Of a stretch of DNA of 64,000 bases, positions 1-8,948 are shown piece by piece. The stretch's first letter is position 1; each line of letters begins with the position of its first letter. Below the pieces are notes generated by a model. That model saw nothing but the letters and a program-made list of their open reading frames with translations. It was not told the DNA's origin and searched no databases. The DNA is taken from positions 310,001 to 374,000 of the forward strand of contig JAUIEJ010000003.1 in the NCBI GenBank assembly GCA_030428885.1, written 5' to 3'. A program made the translations under genes and the position numbers. The DNA comes from Gemmatimonadota bacterium. GTDB lineage: Bacteria > Gemmatimonadota > Gemmatimonadetes > Longimicrobiales > Gaopeijiaceae.

Positions 1-167
1 TGCTCCTGGTCCTGGCGGCGTTCGGCAACGCCCGCGCCGGGGCGGCGGCCGGCCAGCCCGACGTGGCGTTCTGGTGGTCCGTCATCGGCAGCCTGCTCAC
101 CATCGCCACCCTGGGCGCCTTCATCGGCACCACGATCCACATCCGGACGGGCGCCCGGCCCCACTAG
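1..167 (+). CDS. C-terminal end of a membrane protein (partial)
   Basis: The frame ending at the TAG at 165-167 is open from the window edge and encodes about 54 residues. It reads as a hydrophobic stretch, a short polar loop (GNARAG...GQPD), then a second hydrophobic helix (WWSVIGSLLTIATLGAFIG) and a short basic tail (HIRTGARPH). This is the end of an integral membrane protein with a cytoplasmic-looking basic C-terminus. Too little remains to name the family. The next gene starts 3 nt downstream, so the two are probably co-transcribed. Confidence 0.6.
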   Translation, partial: LLVLAAFGNARAGAAAGQPDVAFWWSVIGSLLTIATLGAFIGTTIHIRTGARPH

Positions 168-170
168 CGG

Positions 171-809
171 GTGACGACCCCCGTCTCCCTCCGCCCGTCC
201 AAGATTCTCTGCGTCGGGCGGAACTACCGGGCCCACGCCGCGGAACTCGGAAACGACGTCCCGGCGGCGCCGCTCCTCTTCTTCAAACCTCCCTCGGCCC
301 TCCTGGGCCACGGGGAGGCCATCGTCCTCCCCCCCGAGTCCCACCGGGTCGAGTTCGAGGGCGAGATCGCCGTGACCCTGGGCGCCCGGCTTCGCCACGC
401 CTCCGAAGACGAGGCCCGGGCCGCCCTGTCCCACGTGCTCCCCCTCAACGACGTCACGGCCCGGGACCTCCAGCGCACCGACGGTCAGTGGACCCGGGCC
501 AAGGGCTTCGACACCTTCTGCCCCGTGGGGACGCCGGTGCCCGTGGACGACGTCGATCTGGAGTCCCTGGAGATCGTCACCACGGTGGACGGCGTGGAGC
601 GCCAGCGGGGCAGGGCCTCGGACATGGTGTTCTCCATCGCCGCGGTCCTGGCGTACGCCTCCCGCGTCATGACCCTGGAGCCCGGTGACCTGATCACCAC
701 CGGTACGCCCGAGGGCGTGGGCCCCCTGGAGCCCGGGGCCGTGGTGCGGGTGGAGATTCCCGGTGTGGGGGCCGTGGAGAACCCGGTGCGTCGGGCTGCC
801 ACGCCGTGA
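171..809 (+). CDS. Fumarylacetoacetate hydrolase (FAH) family protein
   Basis: A 212-residue, single-domain FAH-fold enzyme. The family cleaves or decarboxylates beta-diketo acids such as acylpyruvates, or isomerises 2-hydroxyhepta-dienedioate, with a divalent metal. Visible motifs: KILCVGRNYRAHA near the N-terminus, the metal-binding acids in EFEGEIAV and NDVTARDLQ, KGFDTFCPVG, and the closing TGTPEGVG. The length fits the short acylpyruvase/oxaloacetate-decarboxylase type. The start is GTG at 171, and the end overlaps the next gene by 4 nt (GTGA). The exact substrate cannot be read from the sequence. Confidence 0.88.
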   Translation: MTTPVSLRPSKILCVGRNYRAHAAELGNDVPAAPLLFFKPPSALLGHGEAIVLPPESHRVEFEGEIAVTLGARLRHASEDEARAALSHVLPLNDVTARDLQRTDGQWTRAKGFDTFCPVGTPVPVDDVDLESLEIVTTVDGVERQRGRASDMVFSIAAVLAYASRVMTLEPGDLITTGTPEGVGPLEPGAVVRVEIPGVGAVENPVRRAATP

Positions 810-1978
810 GCCTTCCCCGGAGCCCTCGCCTGGATCGGCTGCCCGGGTACCCCCTGGCCGACGTGCCCCGGCTGCGGCGGGAACTGCGAGCCGCGGGGGT
901 CGACGTCATCGATCTCGGGGCCGGGGACGCCGACCTGGCCCCGCCTCCGGCGGCGGTGGCGGCCCTGCGGGAAGCGGTGGGCGATCCCGCCCACTCCCGG
1001 TACCCCTTCCAGCTCGGCCTTCCGGCGTTCCGGGAGGCGGTGGCCGGGTTCATGGCCCGGCGGTTCGGGGTGGAGGTGGACCCCTTCCAGGAGGTGCTTC
1101 CCCTCATCGGCTCCAAGGAGGGCATCGCCCATCTGGCCCAGGCCCTCCTCGGCCCCGGCGACGTGGCGGTGCTTCCCGACCCGGGGTATCAGGCGTACCG
1201 GGGCGGCGTGATCCTGGCCGACGCCGAGCCCCACCTGGTGCCCCTGCGCCCCGAGAACGAGTTCCGGATTCCCCTGGACGGATTCGACCCCGCCACGGAG
1301 TCCCGGATCCGCATGCTCGTCCTCAACTATCCCAACAACCCCACCACCGCCGAGGCGCCGCTGGAGTACTTCGAGTCGGCGGTGGAATCGTGCCGCCGCT
1401 GGGGGGGCGCCCTGGTCCACGACCACGCCTACTCGGAGGTGACCTTCGACGGCTACCGTCCGCCCAGCGTGCTCCAGGTGGAGGGGGCCCGGGACGTGGC
1501 CATCGAGTTCCACTCCCTCTCCAAGACGTTCAACATGACGGGGTGGCGCCTGGGGTGGGCCGTGGGCAACGCCGAACTGGTGGCGGCGCTCTCCCGCCTG
1601 AAGACCTTCGTGGACACGGGGGTCTTCCTGGCGGTCCAGGCCGCGGGCGTGGCGGCCCTCGCCGACGACGACGGGTGGGTTCGGGGCAACGTGGAGATCT
1701 TCCGGGAGCGGCGCGACGCCGCCGTGGAGGCTTTCCGGGAGGCGGGCTTCGAAGTCCGGGTGCCCCGGGCCACCATGTACCTCTGGATTCCCGTCCCCGG
1801 GGGCGAGGCCAGCGAGGCCTTCGCCCGCAGGGCTCTCGTGGACGAAGGCGTGGTGGTGCTCCCGGGCGCGGCCCTGGGGACGGGGGGCGAGGGCTTCTTC
1901 CGCATCGCCCTCACCTCGCCCCCGGAGCGCCTCGTGGACGCCGCTCGCCGACTGGGTCGGGTGGCGGCGAGCCGGTAG
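806..1978 (+). CDS. Class I/II PLP aminotransferase, LL-diaminopimelate aminotransferase-like
   Basis: A 390-residue fold-type I aminotransferase. It carries NYPNNPT (about 174-180), the PLP-nitrogen Asp in VHDHAYSEVTFDGY, the Schiff-base lysine K240 in SLSKTFNMTGWRLG, and a substrate-carboxylate Arg in FFRIALT. The SLSK-x-xNMTGWR pattern is typical of DapL-type LL-diaminopimelate aminotransferases and related alanine/aspartate aminotransferases, so a lysine/peptidoglycan role is possible but not proven. The GTG start at 806 overlaps the FAH gene stop, which implies translational coupling. Confidence 0.85.
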   Translation: MSLPRSPRLDRLPGYPLADVPRLRRELRAAGVDVIDLGAGDADLAPPPAAVAALREAVGDPAHSRYPFQLGLPAFREAVAGFMARRFGVEVDPFQEVLPLIGSKEGIAHLAQALLGPGDVAVLPDPGYQAYRGGVILADAEPHLVPLRPENEFRIPLDGFDPATESRIRMLVLNYPNNPTTAEAPLEYFESAVESCRRWGGALVHDHAYSEVTFDGYRPPSVLQVEGARDVAIEFHSLSKTFNMTGWRLGWAVGNAELVAALSRLKTFVDTGVFLAVQAAGVAALADDDGWVRGNVEIFRERRDAAVEAFREAGFEVRVPRATMYLWIPVPGGEASEAFARRALVDEGVVVLPGAALGTGGEGFFRIALTSPPERLVDAARRLGRVAASR

Positions 1979-2027
1979 CGACGGGGCTGGATGCCAGGAA
2001 CCGGTCCCCGTCAACGGGTTACGATCG

Positions 2028-2945
2028 GTGATGACGGCCCCTTCCGGTTCACTCGCCCCGCCCCCGACGCCCGTGGAGGCACCGCCCCCGCCTTCCGGCG
2101 GCGGCCGAGACCCGTCGGGCCCCGGGGCCGGTGAGCAGGTCCAGTCGTGGAGTCGGCGCAACCCCGGGCGGGTGCGGGCCGTGGCGTTCGCCGTGTCGGC
2201 GCTGCTCCACCTCCTGGCGCTCCTCCTGTATCCCACCTTCACGGTCCAGTTCGGGGAGTTCGACCCGGCGGCCGAGGCCGAGGGGCTCGTGGTGATGGAG
2301 GGCATGGAGGTGGTGAACCTCCAGGAGACGGCCCCCGACGAGCTCGAAGCGCCGGCCCGACCCGACGAGGAGATCCAGGCCGAACCCACCGTGCCCGTGG
2401 TGCCCCTTCCCGCCGCCCCGGGCGACGATCTGACGCCCACCGTGGAGGTGGCGCCGCCGCCCCCCGGGGCCTCGGCGGCGGATCGCCTCCGGCCCGCCAC
2501 CTTCGAGGAAGACCTCTGGATGCCCCTGGTGGCGGAGGCCGTGACCCTCACGGAGCGGGAACTGCTCCGGAGCGTCATCTACCGGCAGCTCGAGGCCTTC
2601 AACGACTCCATGGCCATCCGGGCCGCCCGGGCCGCCGAAGGCACGGACTGGACCTTCACCGACGAGGACGGCAACCGGTGGGGTATTTCACCGGGCAAAC
2701 TCCATCTCGGGTCCATCACCATTCCCCTGCCGTTTTCGTTTGGGGCGTCGCCGGGGGCCTCCGACGACCTCCTGGACGCCCTGGCCTTCGATCGGGAGAT
2801 CCAGCGGGCCGCGGGCCAGCTCGAGACCGACGCCACCATCCGGGAACGGGCGGCGGCGATCCGGGCCCGGGTGGACGCGGAGCGGGAGCGGGCCCGGCGG
2901 GCCGCCGCCGGCGACACGACCCGGTCGGGGGGCGGGGGGCCATGA
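2028..2945 (+). CDS. TonB-like single-pass envelope protein of unknown function
   Basis: A 305-residue protein. A proline-rich cytoplasmic N-terminus is followed by one membrane helix around residues 48-68 (AVSALLHLLALLLYP, very like the TonB N-terminal anchor), then a Pro/Glu/Asp-rich periplasmic linker. The C-terminal part is charged and helical, with no TonB C-terminal fold I can recognise. Start: GTG 2028 directly before ATG 2031; either is possible. It overlaps the next gene by 4 nt (ATGA), so the two are coupled and perhaps act together in the envelope. TonB-like is a description of topology, not a proven function. Confidence 0.65.
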   Translation: MMTAPSGSLAPPPTPVEAPPPPSGGGRDPSGPGAGEQVQSWSRRNPGRVRAVAFAVSALLHLLALLLYPTFTVQFGEFDPAAEAEGLVVMEGMEVVNLQETAPDELEAPARPDEEIQAEPTVPVVPLPAAPGDDLTPTVEVAPPPPGASAADRLRPATFEEDLWMPLVAEAVTLTERELLRSVIYRQLEAFNDSMAIRAARAAEGTDWTFTDEDGNRWGISPGKLHLGSITIPLPFSFGASPGASDDLLDALAFDREIQRAAGQLETDATIRERAAAIRARVDAERERARRAAAGDTTRSGGGGP

Positions 2946-3412
2946 GGCGCTGGCCCGTGGTGCCGGTCATGGCCGGGGCCGTGGCGGGATTCGTGGCCGG
3001 GTGGTGGTGGGGGCGGGCCGGGGGCGGAGCCGACCGGCGGACCGCCGAGCCGATCCCCGACGACCTCGTGGACGAGGGGTGGGCCGATCGGTGGGGCGAG
3101 CGGGTCGATGCCGCCATGGAAGCCGCCGCCGGGGGTCTCCGGGCCGTGGGCGACCGGTGGCGCGGGCTGCCGCCCCTGGACCCGGCCCGACTCCAGGCGG
3201 TGGTGGCCGCGGTGCCCGGCGCCGGGAGCCTCCAGGCCCGCCCGCTGGGCACCGGCCTCGTGGAACTCGTGGGCGACGCCTCCGACGCCGGCGCCACGGC
3301 CGCGGCGGCGGCGCTGCGGGCCCACCCCGGGGTCCGGGTCGTGGTGAACCGCGCCTGGACCCCATCGTCCTTGCGCCCCGGGCAAATTGACGACCTTCCG
3401 GGGTTCGGGTAG
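2942..3412 (+). CDS. Small membrane-anchored protein with a BON-like C-terminus
   Basis: A 156-residue protein with one N-terminal helix (about residues 5-24, VVPVMAGAVAGFVAGWWWG) and a soluble remainder. The last 50 residues (LVELVGDASDAGATAAAAA then LRAHPGVRVVVNRAW) follow the BON pattern: a strand ending in G, a helix, then a G-V-x-x-V-x-N strand. BON domains often sit at membranes. The start ATG overlaps the preceding TonB-like gene. Its TAG stop at 3410-3412 forms the first three bases of the valS -10 box. Family assignment is by pattern only. Confidence 0.6.
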   Translation: MRRWPVVPVMAGAVAGFVAGWWWGRAGGGADRRTAEPIPDDLVDEGWADRWGERVDAAMEAAAGGLRAVGDRWRGLPPLDPARLQAVVAAVPGAGSLQARPLGTGLVELVGDASDAGATAAAAALRAHPGVRVVVNRAWTPSSLRPGQIDDLPGFG

Positions 3413-3415
3413 AGT
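3387..3415 (+). promoter_or_regulatory. Sigma-70-type promoter for valS
   Basis: TTGACG at 3387-3392 and TAGAGT at 3410-3415 are separated by exactly 17 nt, so 5/6 and 4/6 bases match the consensus. The expected start of transcription is near 3422, leaving a leader of about 34 nt with GGGAGG just before the GTG at 3456. The -10 box contains the stop codon of the upstream gene. Confidence 0.65.
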
Positions 3416-3455
3416 CCTTCTCCACCATCGGTTCCGGGAAATCCTGGGAGGTTTC

Positions 3456-6221
3456 GTGAGCCAGGAGCTCGCACCCCGTTTCGACCCCTCCGCCATCGAG
3501 GGTCCCCTCTATCGTCGCTGGTCCGAGCAGGGGCACTTCCACGTGCCCGCCTCCGACGTTCTCCAGGAGGGACGGGATCCGTACGTCATCGTGATCCCTC
3601 CGCCCAACGTCACGGCGGTCCTCCACATGGGACACGGGCTCAACAACGCCATCCAGGACGTCCTGATCCGGTTCCGCCGCATGCAGGGGCGGGCCGCCGA
3701 GTGGCTTCCGGGCACCGACCACGCGGGCATCGCCACCCAGAACGTGGTGGAGCGCCTCATCGCCCAGGAGGGGCTCACCCGGGACGACCTGGGTCGGGAG
3801 GCCTTCGTGGAGCGGGTGTGGGCCTTCGTGAACGAGACCGGGAGCACGATCCTGGAACAGCTCAAGGCCATCGGCTGCTCCTGCGACTGGGAGCGCACGG
3901 CCTTCACGCTGGACCCCAACCTCTCCCACGCCGTCCGGGAGGTGTTCGTCCGGCTCTACGAAAAGGACCTGATCTATCGGGGCGAGTACATCATCAACTG
4001 GTGTCCCCGATGTCTCACGGCCCTCTCCAACGAAGAAGCCGAAGGGACCGAGTCCGAAGGCCGCCTCTGGCACCTCCGGTATCCGCTGCCCGAGAGCGCG
4101 TGGGGGGCCGCCGAGTCGGCCCGGGACGCCGGGGCCACGGCCCTGGGGCGTTTCGACGACGGGGGGTGGTACCTCACCGTCTCCACCACCCGTCCCGAGA
4201 CCATGCTGGGCGATCAGGCGGTGGCGGTGCATCCCGGCGACGAGCGCTACCGCGCGCTGGTGGGGGCCGACGTGGAACTGCCCCTCACGGGGCGCACCAT
4301 TCCGGTGGTGGCCGACGAGTTCGTGGACCCCGAGTTCGGCACCGGCATGGTGAAGGTCACGCCGGCCCACGATCCCAACGACTTCGAGATCGCCCGGCGG
4401 GCCGACCTCCCGGTCCTGAACATCCTCACCGACGCCGCGGTGGTGAACGAACACGCCCCCGAGGCGTTCCGGGGCATGGATCGCTTCGACGCGCGCAAGG
4501 CGGTCCTGGCCGCCCTGGCCGACCGGGGACTCCTGGCCGGTGAGGATCCCCACACCCACAGCGTGCCCCGGTGCTACCGGTGCGACACGGTGGTGGAGCC
4601 CCGCCTGAGTCTCCAGTGGTTCGTGCGCATGGAGCCCCTGGCGCGCCCGGCGCTGGCGGCCTCGAAGGACGGCACCATCACCTTCACGCCGCCCCGGTGG
4701 AAGAAGGTGTACGAGCACTGGATGGAGAACATCCGGGACTGGTGCATCTCCCGGCAGCTCTGGTGGGGTCACCGGATTCCCGTGTGGTACTGCGACGCCT
4801 GCGGCGACGACGGTGTACACGTGCTCCGGGACGAGCCCGACGGGTGTCCCCGCTGCGGCGGGCCCGTGCGCCAGGACCCCGACGTCCTGGACACCTGGTT
4901 CAGTTCGTGGCTGTGGCCCCTGAGTCCCTTCGGTTGGCCCGAGGAGACCGACGACCTGAAGGCGTTCTTCCCCGGCCACACCCTGGTGACGGCCCCGGAG
5001 ATCCTCTTCTTCTGGGTCGCCCGCATGATCATGGCCGGGTACGAATTCCGGGGCGAACCGCCGTTCCGGGAGGTGTTCCTCCACGGCACGGTGCGCGACG
5101 CCCAGGGCCGGAAGATGAGCAAGTCGCTGGGCAACGGGATCGACCCCATGACGGTGGTGGACCGGTTCGGGGCCGACGCCATGCGGTTCACCATCATCAG
5201 CCAGTGCGCCATCGGCACCGACATCCACCTGGACCACGAGGACATCGAGGCGGCCTTCGCCACGGGGCGGAACTTCGCCAACAAGGTGTGGAACGTGGGC
5301 CGCTTCACCCTCATGTCGGTGGGCGACGCCCCGGTGGCGCCCCTGGAGGCCGTGGCGGCCGACCTGGAGGCCATGGATCGGTGGATCCTCTCCCGGCTGG
5401 CGGCGACCGTGGCCCAGGTCACCGACGACATGGAGCGGTTCCGCCTCCACGAGGTGGCCGACCAGGTCTACCACTTCTTCTGGGGCGACCTCGCCGACTG
5501 GTACCTGGAACTGGTGAAGAACCGGCTCCGGGGCGATGGAGGGGAGGCCAGCCGTGAAGCGGCCCGGAGCACCCTGGTGGTGGTCCTGGACCGGGTCCTG
5601 AGGCTTCTCCATCCCCTGGTGCCCTTCGTGTCCACGGCCCTGTGGGATCGGCTGCCCTGGCCCGAAGGCGAGGCCCGGCCCGCCGATCTCATCGTGGCCC
5701 CGTGGCCCGACGCCCCCGAAGCGTGGCGGGACGCCGAGGCCGAAGCCGAGCTGGGAGAACTCCAGGAGTTCCTCACCGCGGTGCGCTCGCTCCGGAAGGA
5801 GTACGGCGTGGGGGAAGGGGAGGGGGTGACGGTCCACGTCGATCCGGGCTCGTCCCGGGTCCGGGCTGCGCTGGAGGGCCAGGAGGGCCCCCTGGAGCGC
5901 ATGGCCCGGGTCACCGAGTTGGTGTGGGGTGGCGCCCCCGAGGGGTCCATCGGCGCCCACGCCGTGCTCCGGAGCGGCGCCGACGTCTTCCTGCCCCTGG
6001 AAGGGGTGGTGGACCTGGACCGGGAGAAAGCCCGCCTGCGGGCCGAGATCGAGCGCATCTCGGCCCAGCTCGCCTCCACCGAGAAGAAGCTGGCCAACGA
6101 AAACTTCGTGACCCGGGCGCCGGCCGACGTGGTGGAGAAGGAGCGGGAGAAGGCCCGGAGTCAGGCCGAGCAGATCGCCGGGCTACGGCACAAGCTCGGT
6201 CTCTTCGAGGGCGGGAGCTGA
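3456..6221 (+). CDS. valS: Valyl-tRNA synthetase
   Basis: A class I aminoacyl-tRNA synthetase of 921 residues that charges tRNA-Val. The HIGH-type motif HMGH is near residue 57 (PPNVTAVLHMGHGLN) and KMSKS near 553 (GRKMSKSLGNGIDP). The editing (CP1) region with TTRPETMLGD lies between them. A zinc-ribbon-like CDAC...CPRC segment follows, and the C-terminal coiled coil typical of ValRS ends the protein. The frame is open back to 3387, but GTG at 3456 has an excellent GGGAGG ribosome site and lies downstream of the promoter, so I place the start there. It heads an operon with a lipoprotein, selA and gmhB. Confidence 0.97.
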   Translation: MSQELAPRFDPSAIEGPLYRRWSEQGHFHVPASDVLQEGRDPYVIVIPPPNVTAVLHMGHGLNNAIQDVLIRFRRMQGRAAEWLPGTDHAGIATQNVVERLIAQEGLTRDDLGREAFVERVWAFVNETGSTILEQLKAIGCSCDWERTAFTLDPNLSHAVREVFVRLYEKDLIYRGEYIINWCPRCLTALSNEEAEGTESEGRLWHLRYPLPESAWGAAESARDAGATALGRFDDGGWYLTVSTTRPETMLGDQAVAVHPGDERYRALVGADVELPLTGRTIPVVADEFVDPEFGTGMVKVTPAHDPNDFEIARRADLPVLNILTDAAVVNEHAPEAFRGMDRFDARKAVLAALADRGLLAGEDPHTHSVPRCYRCDTVVEPRLSLQWFVRMEPLARPALAASKDGTITFTPPRWKKVYEHWMENIRDWCISRQLWWGHRIPVWYCDACGDDGVHVLRDEPDGCPRCGGPVRQDPDVLDTWFSSWLWPLSPFGWPEETDDLKAFFPGHTLVTAPEILFFWVARMIMAGYEFRGEPPFREVFLHGTVRDAQGRKMSKSLGNGIDPMTVVDRFGADAMRFTIISQCAIGTDIHLDHEDIEAAFATGRNFANKVWNVGRFTLMSVGDAPVAPLEAVAADLEAMDRWILSRLAATVAQVTDDMERFRLHEVADQVYHFFWGDLADWYLELVKNRLRGDGGEASREAARSTLVVVLDRVLRLLHPLVPFVSTALWDRLPWPEGEARPADLIVAPWPDAPEAWRDAEAEAELGELQEFLTAVRSLRKEYGVGEGEGVTVHVDPGSSRVRAALEGQEGPLERMARVTELVWGGAPEGSIGAHAVLRSGADVFLPLEGVVDLDREKARLRAEIERISAQLASTEKKLANENFVTRAPADVVEKEREKARSQAEQIAGLRHKLGLFEGGS

Positions 6222-6228
6222 GGGTCGG

Positions 6229-7521
6229 GTGACGCGTCGAGCCTATGTTCCCTGGGCGGCCGCGGTCTGCACGGCCGTGGCCGCCGCCTGCGCCCGCCAG
6301 GAGGCGCCCACCGGGGGTCCCCAGGACCGGCGCCCTCCGGTGATCGTGGAGGTGCGCCCCGACACCTTCGCCCGCATCGACGCCGGCGACGACAAGATCC
6401 GCATCCAGTTCGACGAGGCCATCTCCGAGTCCCCGAGCACGGGCACCCTCGACCAGGCCGTCCAGATTTCGCCCCGCACCGGCGAGGTCCGGGTCAAACA
6501 CGCCGGCGACGCCCTCGAAGTGTCCATCGAGGGGGGATTCCAGCCCGGAGTCCTCTATCGGGTCACCGTCCTTCCCGTCCTCCGGGACCGGTTCCAGAAC
6601 ACCCTCCTGGATCCCTTCGAGTGGGTGTTCTCCACCGGGCCCGACTTCGCCCCCAACGCCCTCGCCGGCGAGGTGTGGGATCGGGCCACGGGCGATCCCG
6701 TCCCGTCCATGGACGTCTACGCCGTGTCCGGCGACTCGGTGCGCTACGTGGCGCGCACCGATTCCCTGGGCCTGTTCGTCATGCGCTACCTCCCCCCGGG
6801 GGCCTACGGGCTGCGGAGCTTCGACGATCGCAACCGCAACGACTCGGCCGACGCCTTCGAGATCCAGGGGGTGGGGGACGCCGTGACCCTGGGGCCCGCC
6901 GATACGGCGCTGACGTCGTTCTGGGTCATGCTCCCCGACACCACGCCGCCCCAGTTGGCCCAGGGCGAGAAGATCGATTCCACCACGGTGCGCCTGATCT
7001 TCGACGATCCCCTGGACCCGGAACAGCCGCTGGACGGGGTGGTGCGGGGCATGTACCGGGACTCGGCCAACACGCCGGGGGTCGTGCGGGCGCTCCATCC
7101 CTGGCGCTACGAGATCTATCTCGACTCCATCCGGGTCATGGCCGAAGCCACGGCGGCCCTGGCGCCCCCCGACACCACCGCGGTGGCCGACACCGGCGCC
7201 GTGGCGCCGCCCCCCGAGGAAGAGGCCGCCGAAGAGGAGGCGGAACTCTTCCTGCCCAACGGTGAGCGGATTCCCTCGCGGGAGATCGTGCTGCTGATGC
7301 GGGGACCCATCGAAGGGGGATCGACCTACACCGTCGCCCTGGGGCCGGTGGCCAACATCTCGGGGCTCGTGCGGGAGGAGAGCGAGGGGATCATTCGCCT
7401 CGACCCCGATCCCGAGCGGCCCCCCGCCGCCGACTCCACCGCCGCCGATACCCTGGCGGTGCCGGACACCGGCGCCGTGGCGCTGCCGCCCCCCGACACC
7501 GTGGGTGTGGGCCGGTCATGA
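6229..7521 (+). CDS. Ig-like domain lipoprotein
   Basis: 430 residues with a signal peptide ending in a lipobox-like AVAAACAR, so Cys21 is probably lipidated. An SbsA/Big_5-type Ig-like domain follows (DDKIRIQFDEAISE...GVLYRVTVLPVLRDRFQN...WVFSTG). Next is a carboxypeptidase-regulatory-like segment (SLGLFVMRYLPPGAYGLRSFDDRNRN), a second Big_5-like unit, and low-complexity Pro/Ala/Asp stretches (ALPPPDT). This layout is common in surface lipoproteins of Bacteroidota and Gemmatimonadota. The GTG start is 7 nt after valS, and the end overlaps selA by 4 nt. The function is unknown. Confidence 0.8.
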   Translation: MTRRAYVPWAAAVCTAVAAACARQEAPTGGPQDRRPPVIVEVRPDTFARIDAGDDKIRIQFDEAISESPSTGTLDQAVQISPRTGEVRVKHAGDALEVSIEGGFQPGVLYRVTVLPVLRDRFQNTLLDPFEWVFSTGPDFAPNALAGEVWDRATGDPVPSMDVYAVSGDSVRYVARTDSLGLFVMRYLPPGAYGLRSFDDRNRNDSADAFEIQGVGDAVTLGPADTALTSFWVMLPDTTPPQLAQGEKIDSTTVRLIFDDPLDPEQPLDGVVRGMYRDSANTPGVVRALHPWRYEIYLDSIRVMAEATAALAPPDTTAVADTGAVAPPPEEEAAEEEAELFLPNGERIPSREIVLLMRGPIEGGSTYTVALGPVANISGLVREESEGIIRLDPDPERPPAADSTAADTLAVPDTGAVALPPPDTVGVGRS

Positions 7522-8948
7522 GCGACCCCCGGAGCCGGATCCCGGGCCTGGACCGGCTCCTGGACCACTCCGGGACCCGCCCGTTCCTCGCCCGGTTTCC
7601 CCGCCCCCGGGTCGCCGACGCGTTGCGGGAGGCCGTGGCGACGGCCCGGGACGCCGTGGGGCGAGGCGAGTGGCCCCACGACCCCGCCGACCCCGACCCC
7701 TATCTGGCCCATGCCGGACGGCGCCTGGAAGCCGACGCGGTGGCGTCGCTCCGCCCCGTGATCAACGCCACGGGGGTGGTGCTCCACACCAACCTGGGCC
7801 GGGCGCCCCTGGCCCCCGAGGCCCGGGCGGCCATGGATCGGGTCACGGCGGGGTACGCCAACCTGGAGTTCGACCTCGGGGCCGGCGTCCGGGGGTCGCG
7901 CTACGACCACTGCCGGGATCTGCTGCGGGAACTCACCGGCGCCGACGACGCGGTGGTGGTGAACAACTGCGCCGGCGCCCTGGTCCTGGTCCTCAACACG
8001 CTGGCCACGGGGCGGGGTGTGGTGGTGTCCCGGGGCGAACTCGTGGAGATCGGCGGAGGCTTCCGCATTCCCGACATGCTGGCCCGGGCCGGGGCGCGGC
8101 TGGTGGAGGTGGGCACCACCAACCGGACGCGGTTGGCCGACTACGAGGAGGCCCTCTCCGGGGGGGAGCCCGTGGGCGCCATCCTCAAGGTGCATCGGTC
8201 GAACTTCCGGGTGACGGGATTCACCGCCGAGGTCGAGCTGGCCGAGCTGGCGGCCCTGGCGGCGGAGGGGGGCGTCCCCCTGGTCCACGACGTGGGATCG
8301 GGACTCCTGGTGGACCCGGGCACGCTGGGGCTCCCCCCCGAGCCCACCGCCGGCCAGTCCCTGGCCCGGGGCGCCACGGTGGCGGTCTTCTCCGGCGACA
8401 AACTTCTCGGGGGACCCCAGGCCGGGGTCGTGGCCGGGGCGGCCTCCACCGTGGAGGCGGTGCGGCGCAATCCCCTCTGCCGGGCCCTGCGGGTGGACAA
8501 GGCCACTCTGGCGGGGCTGGAGGCCACCCTGCGCCTCTACCGGGACCCCGCCACGGTGCGGGACCGGATCCCCGTCCTCCGCATGCTGACGGCGTCCCTG
8601 GACGATCTCGACGCCCGGGCCCGGGCGTTGGCTCTCGAGCTGGAGGGCGTGGCCGGCGCCGGCCGGGTGGAGGTGGCCGACGCCGTGGGGCGGGTGGGGG
8701 GCGGGACCTATCCCGACCACGGTCTTCCCGGTCGCGTGGTGCGGCTGGTGGAGCCGGCCGCCGGGGCCGACGCCCTGGCCGGCCGCCTTCGGGCCGCCTC
8801 GCCTCCGGTGGTGGTCCGCATCGACGAGGGCGCCGTGGTGGTGGACCTCCGGACGGTGGCCCCCGAGGCCGACGGCGTGGTGGTCCGGGCGCTGGTGGAG
8901 GCCCTGGCCCCGTCCGGGGCCCGGGACGGCGTCGAGGACGGGGCGTGA
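7518..8948 (+). CDS. selA: L-seryl-tRNA(Sec) selenium transferase (selenocysteine synthase)
   Basis: 476 residues. SelA is a PLP enzyme that converts Ser-tRNA(Sec) to Sec-tRNA(Sec) with selenophosphate. Visible: the SelA hallmark NATGVVLHTNLGRAPL (about 83-98), GSRYDHC, VHDVGSGLL, the PLP lysine at 295 in FSGDKLLGGPQAG, and the C-terminal DLRTVAP segment. The length is normal for the family. It starts with ATGA overlap to the lipoprotein and ends with GTGA overlap to gmhB. No selB, selC or selD is in the window. The motifs support a true SelA rather than a generic PLP enzyme. Confidence 0.93.
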   Translation: MSDPRSRIPGLDRLLDHSGTRPFLARFPRPRVADALREAVATARDAVGRGEWPHDPADPDPYLAHAGRRLEADAVASLRPVINATGVVLHTNLGRAPLAPEARAAMDRVTAGYANLEFDLGAGVRGSRYDHCRDLLRELTGADDAVVVNNCAGALVLVLNTLATGRGVVVSRGELVEIGGGFRIPDMLARAGARLVEVGTTNRTRLADYEEALSGGEPVGAILKVHRSNFRVTGFTAEVELAELAALAAEGGVPLVHDVGSGLLVDPGTLGLPPEPTAGQSLARGATVAVFSGDKLLGGPQAGVVAGAASTVEAVRRNPLCRALRVDKATLAGLEATLRLYRDPATVRDRIPVLRMLTASLDDLDARARALALELEGVAGAGRVEVADAVGRVGGGTYPDHGLPGRVVRLVEPAAGADALAGRLRAASPPVVVRIDEGAVVVDLRTVAPEADGVVVRALVEALAPSGARDGVEDGA

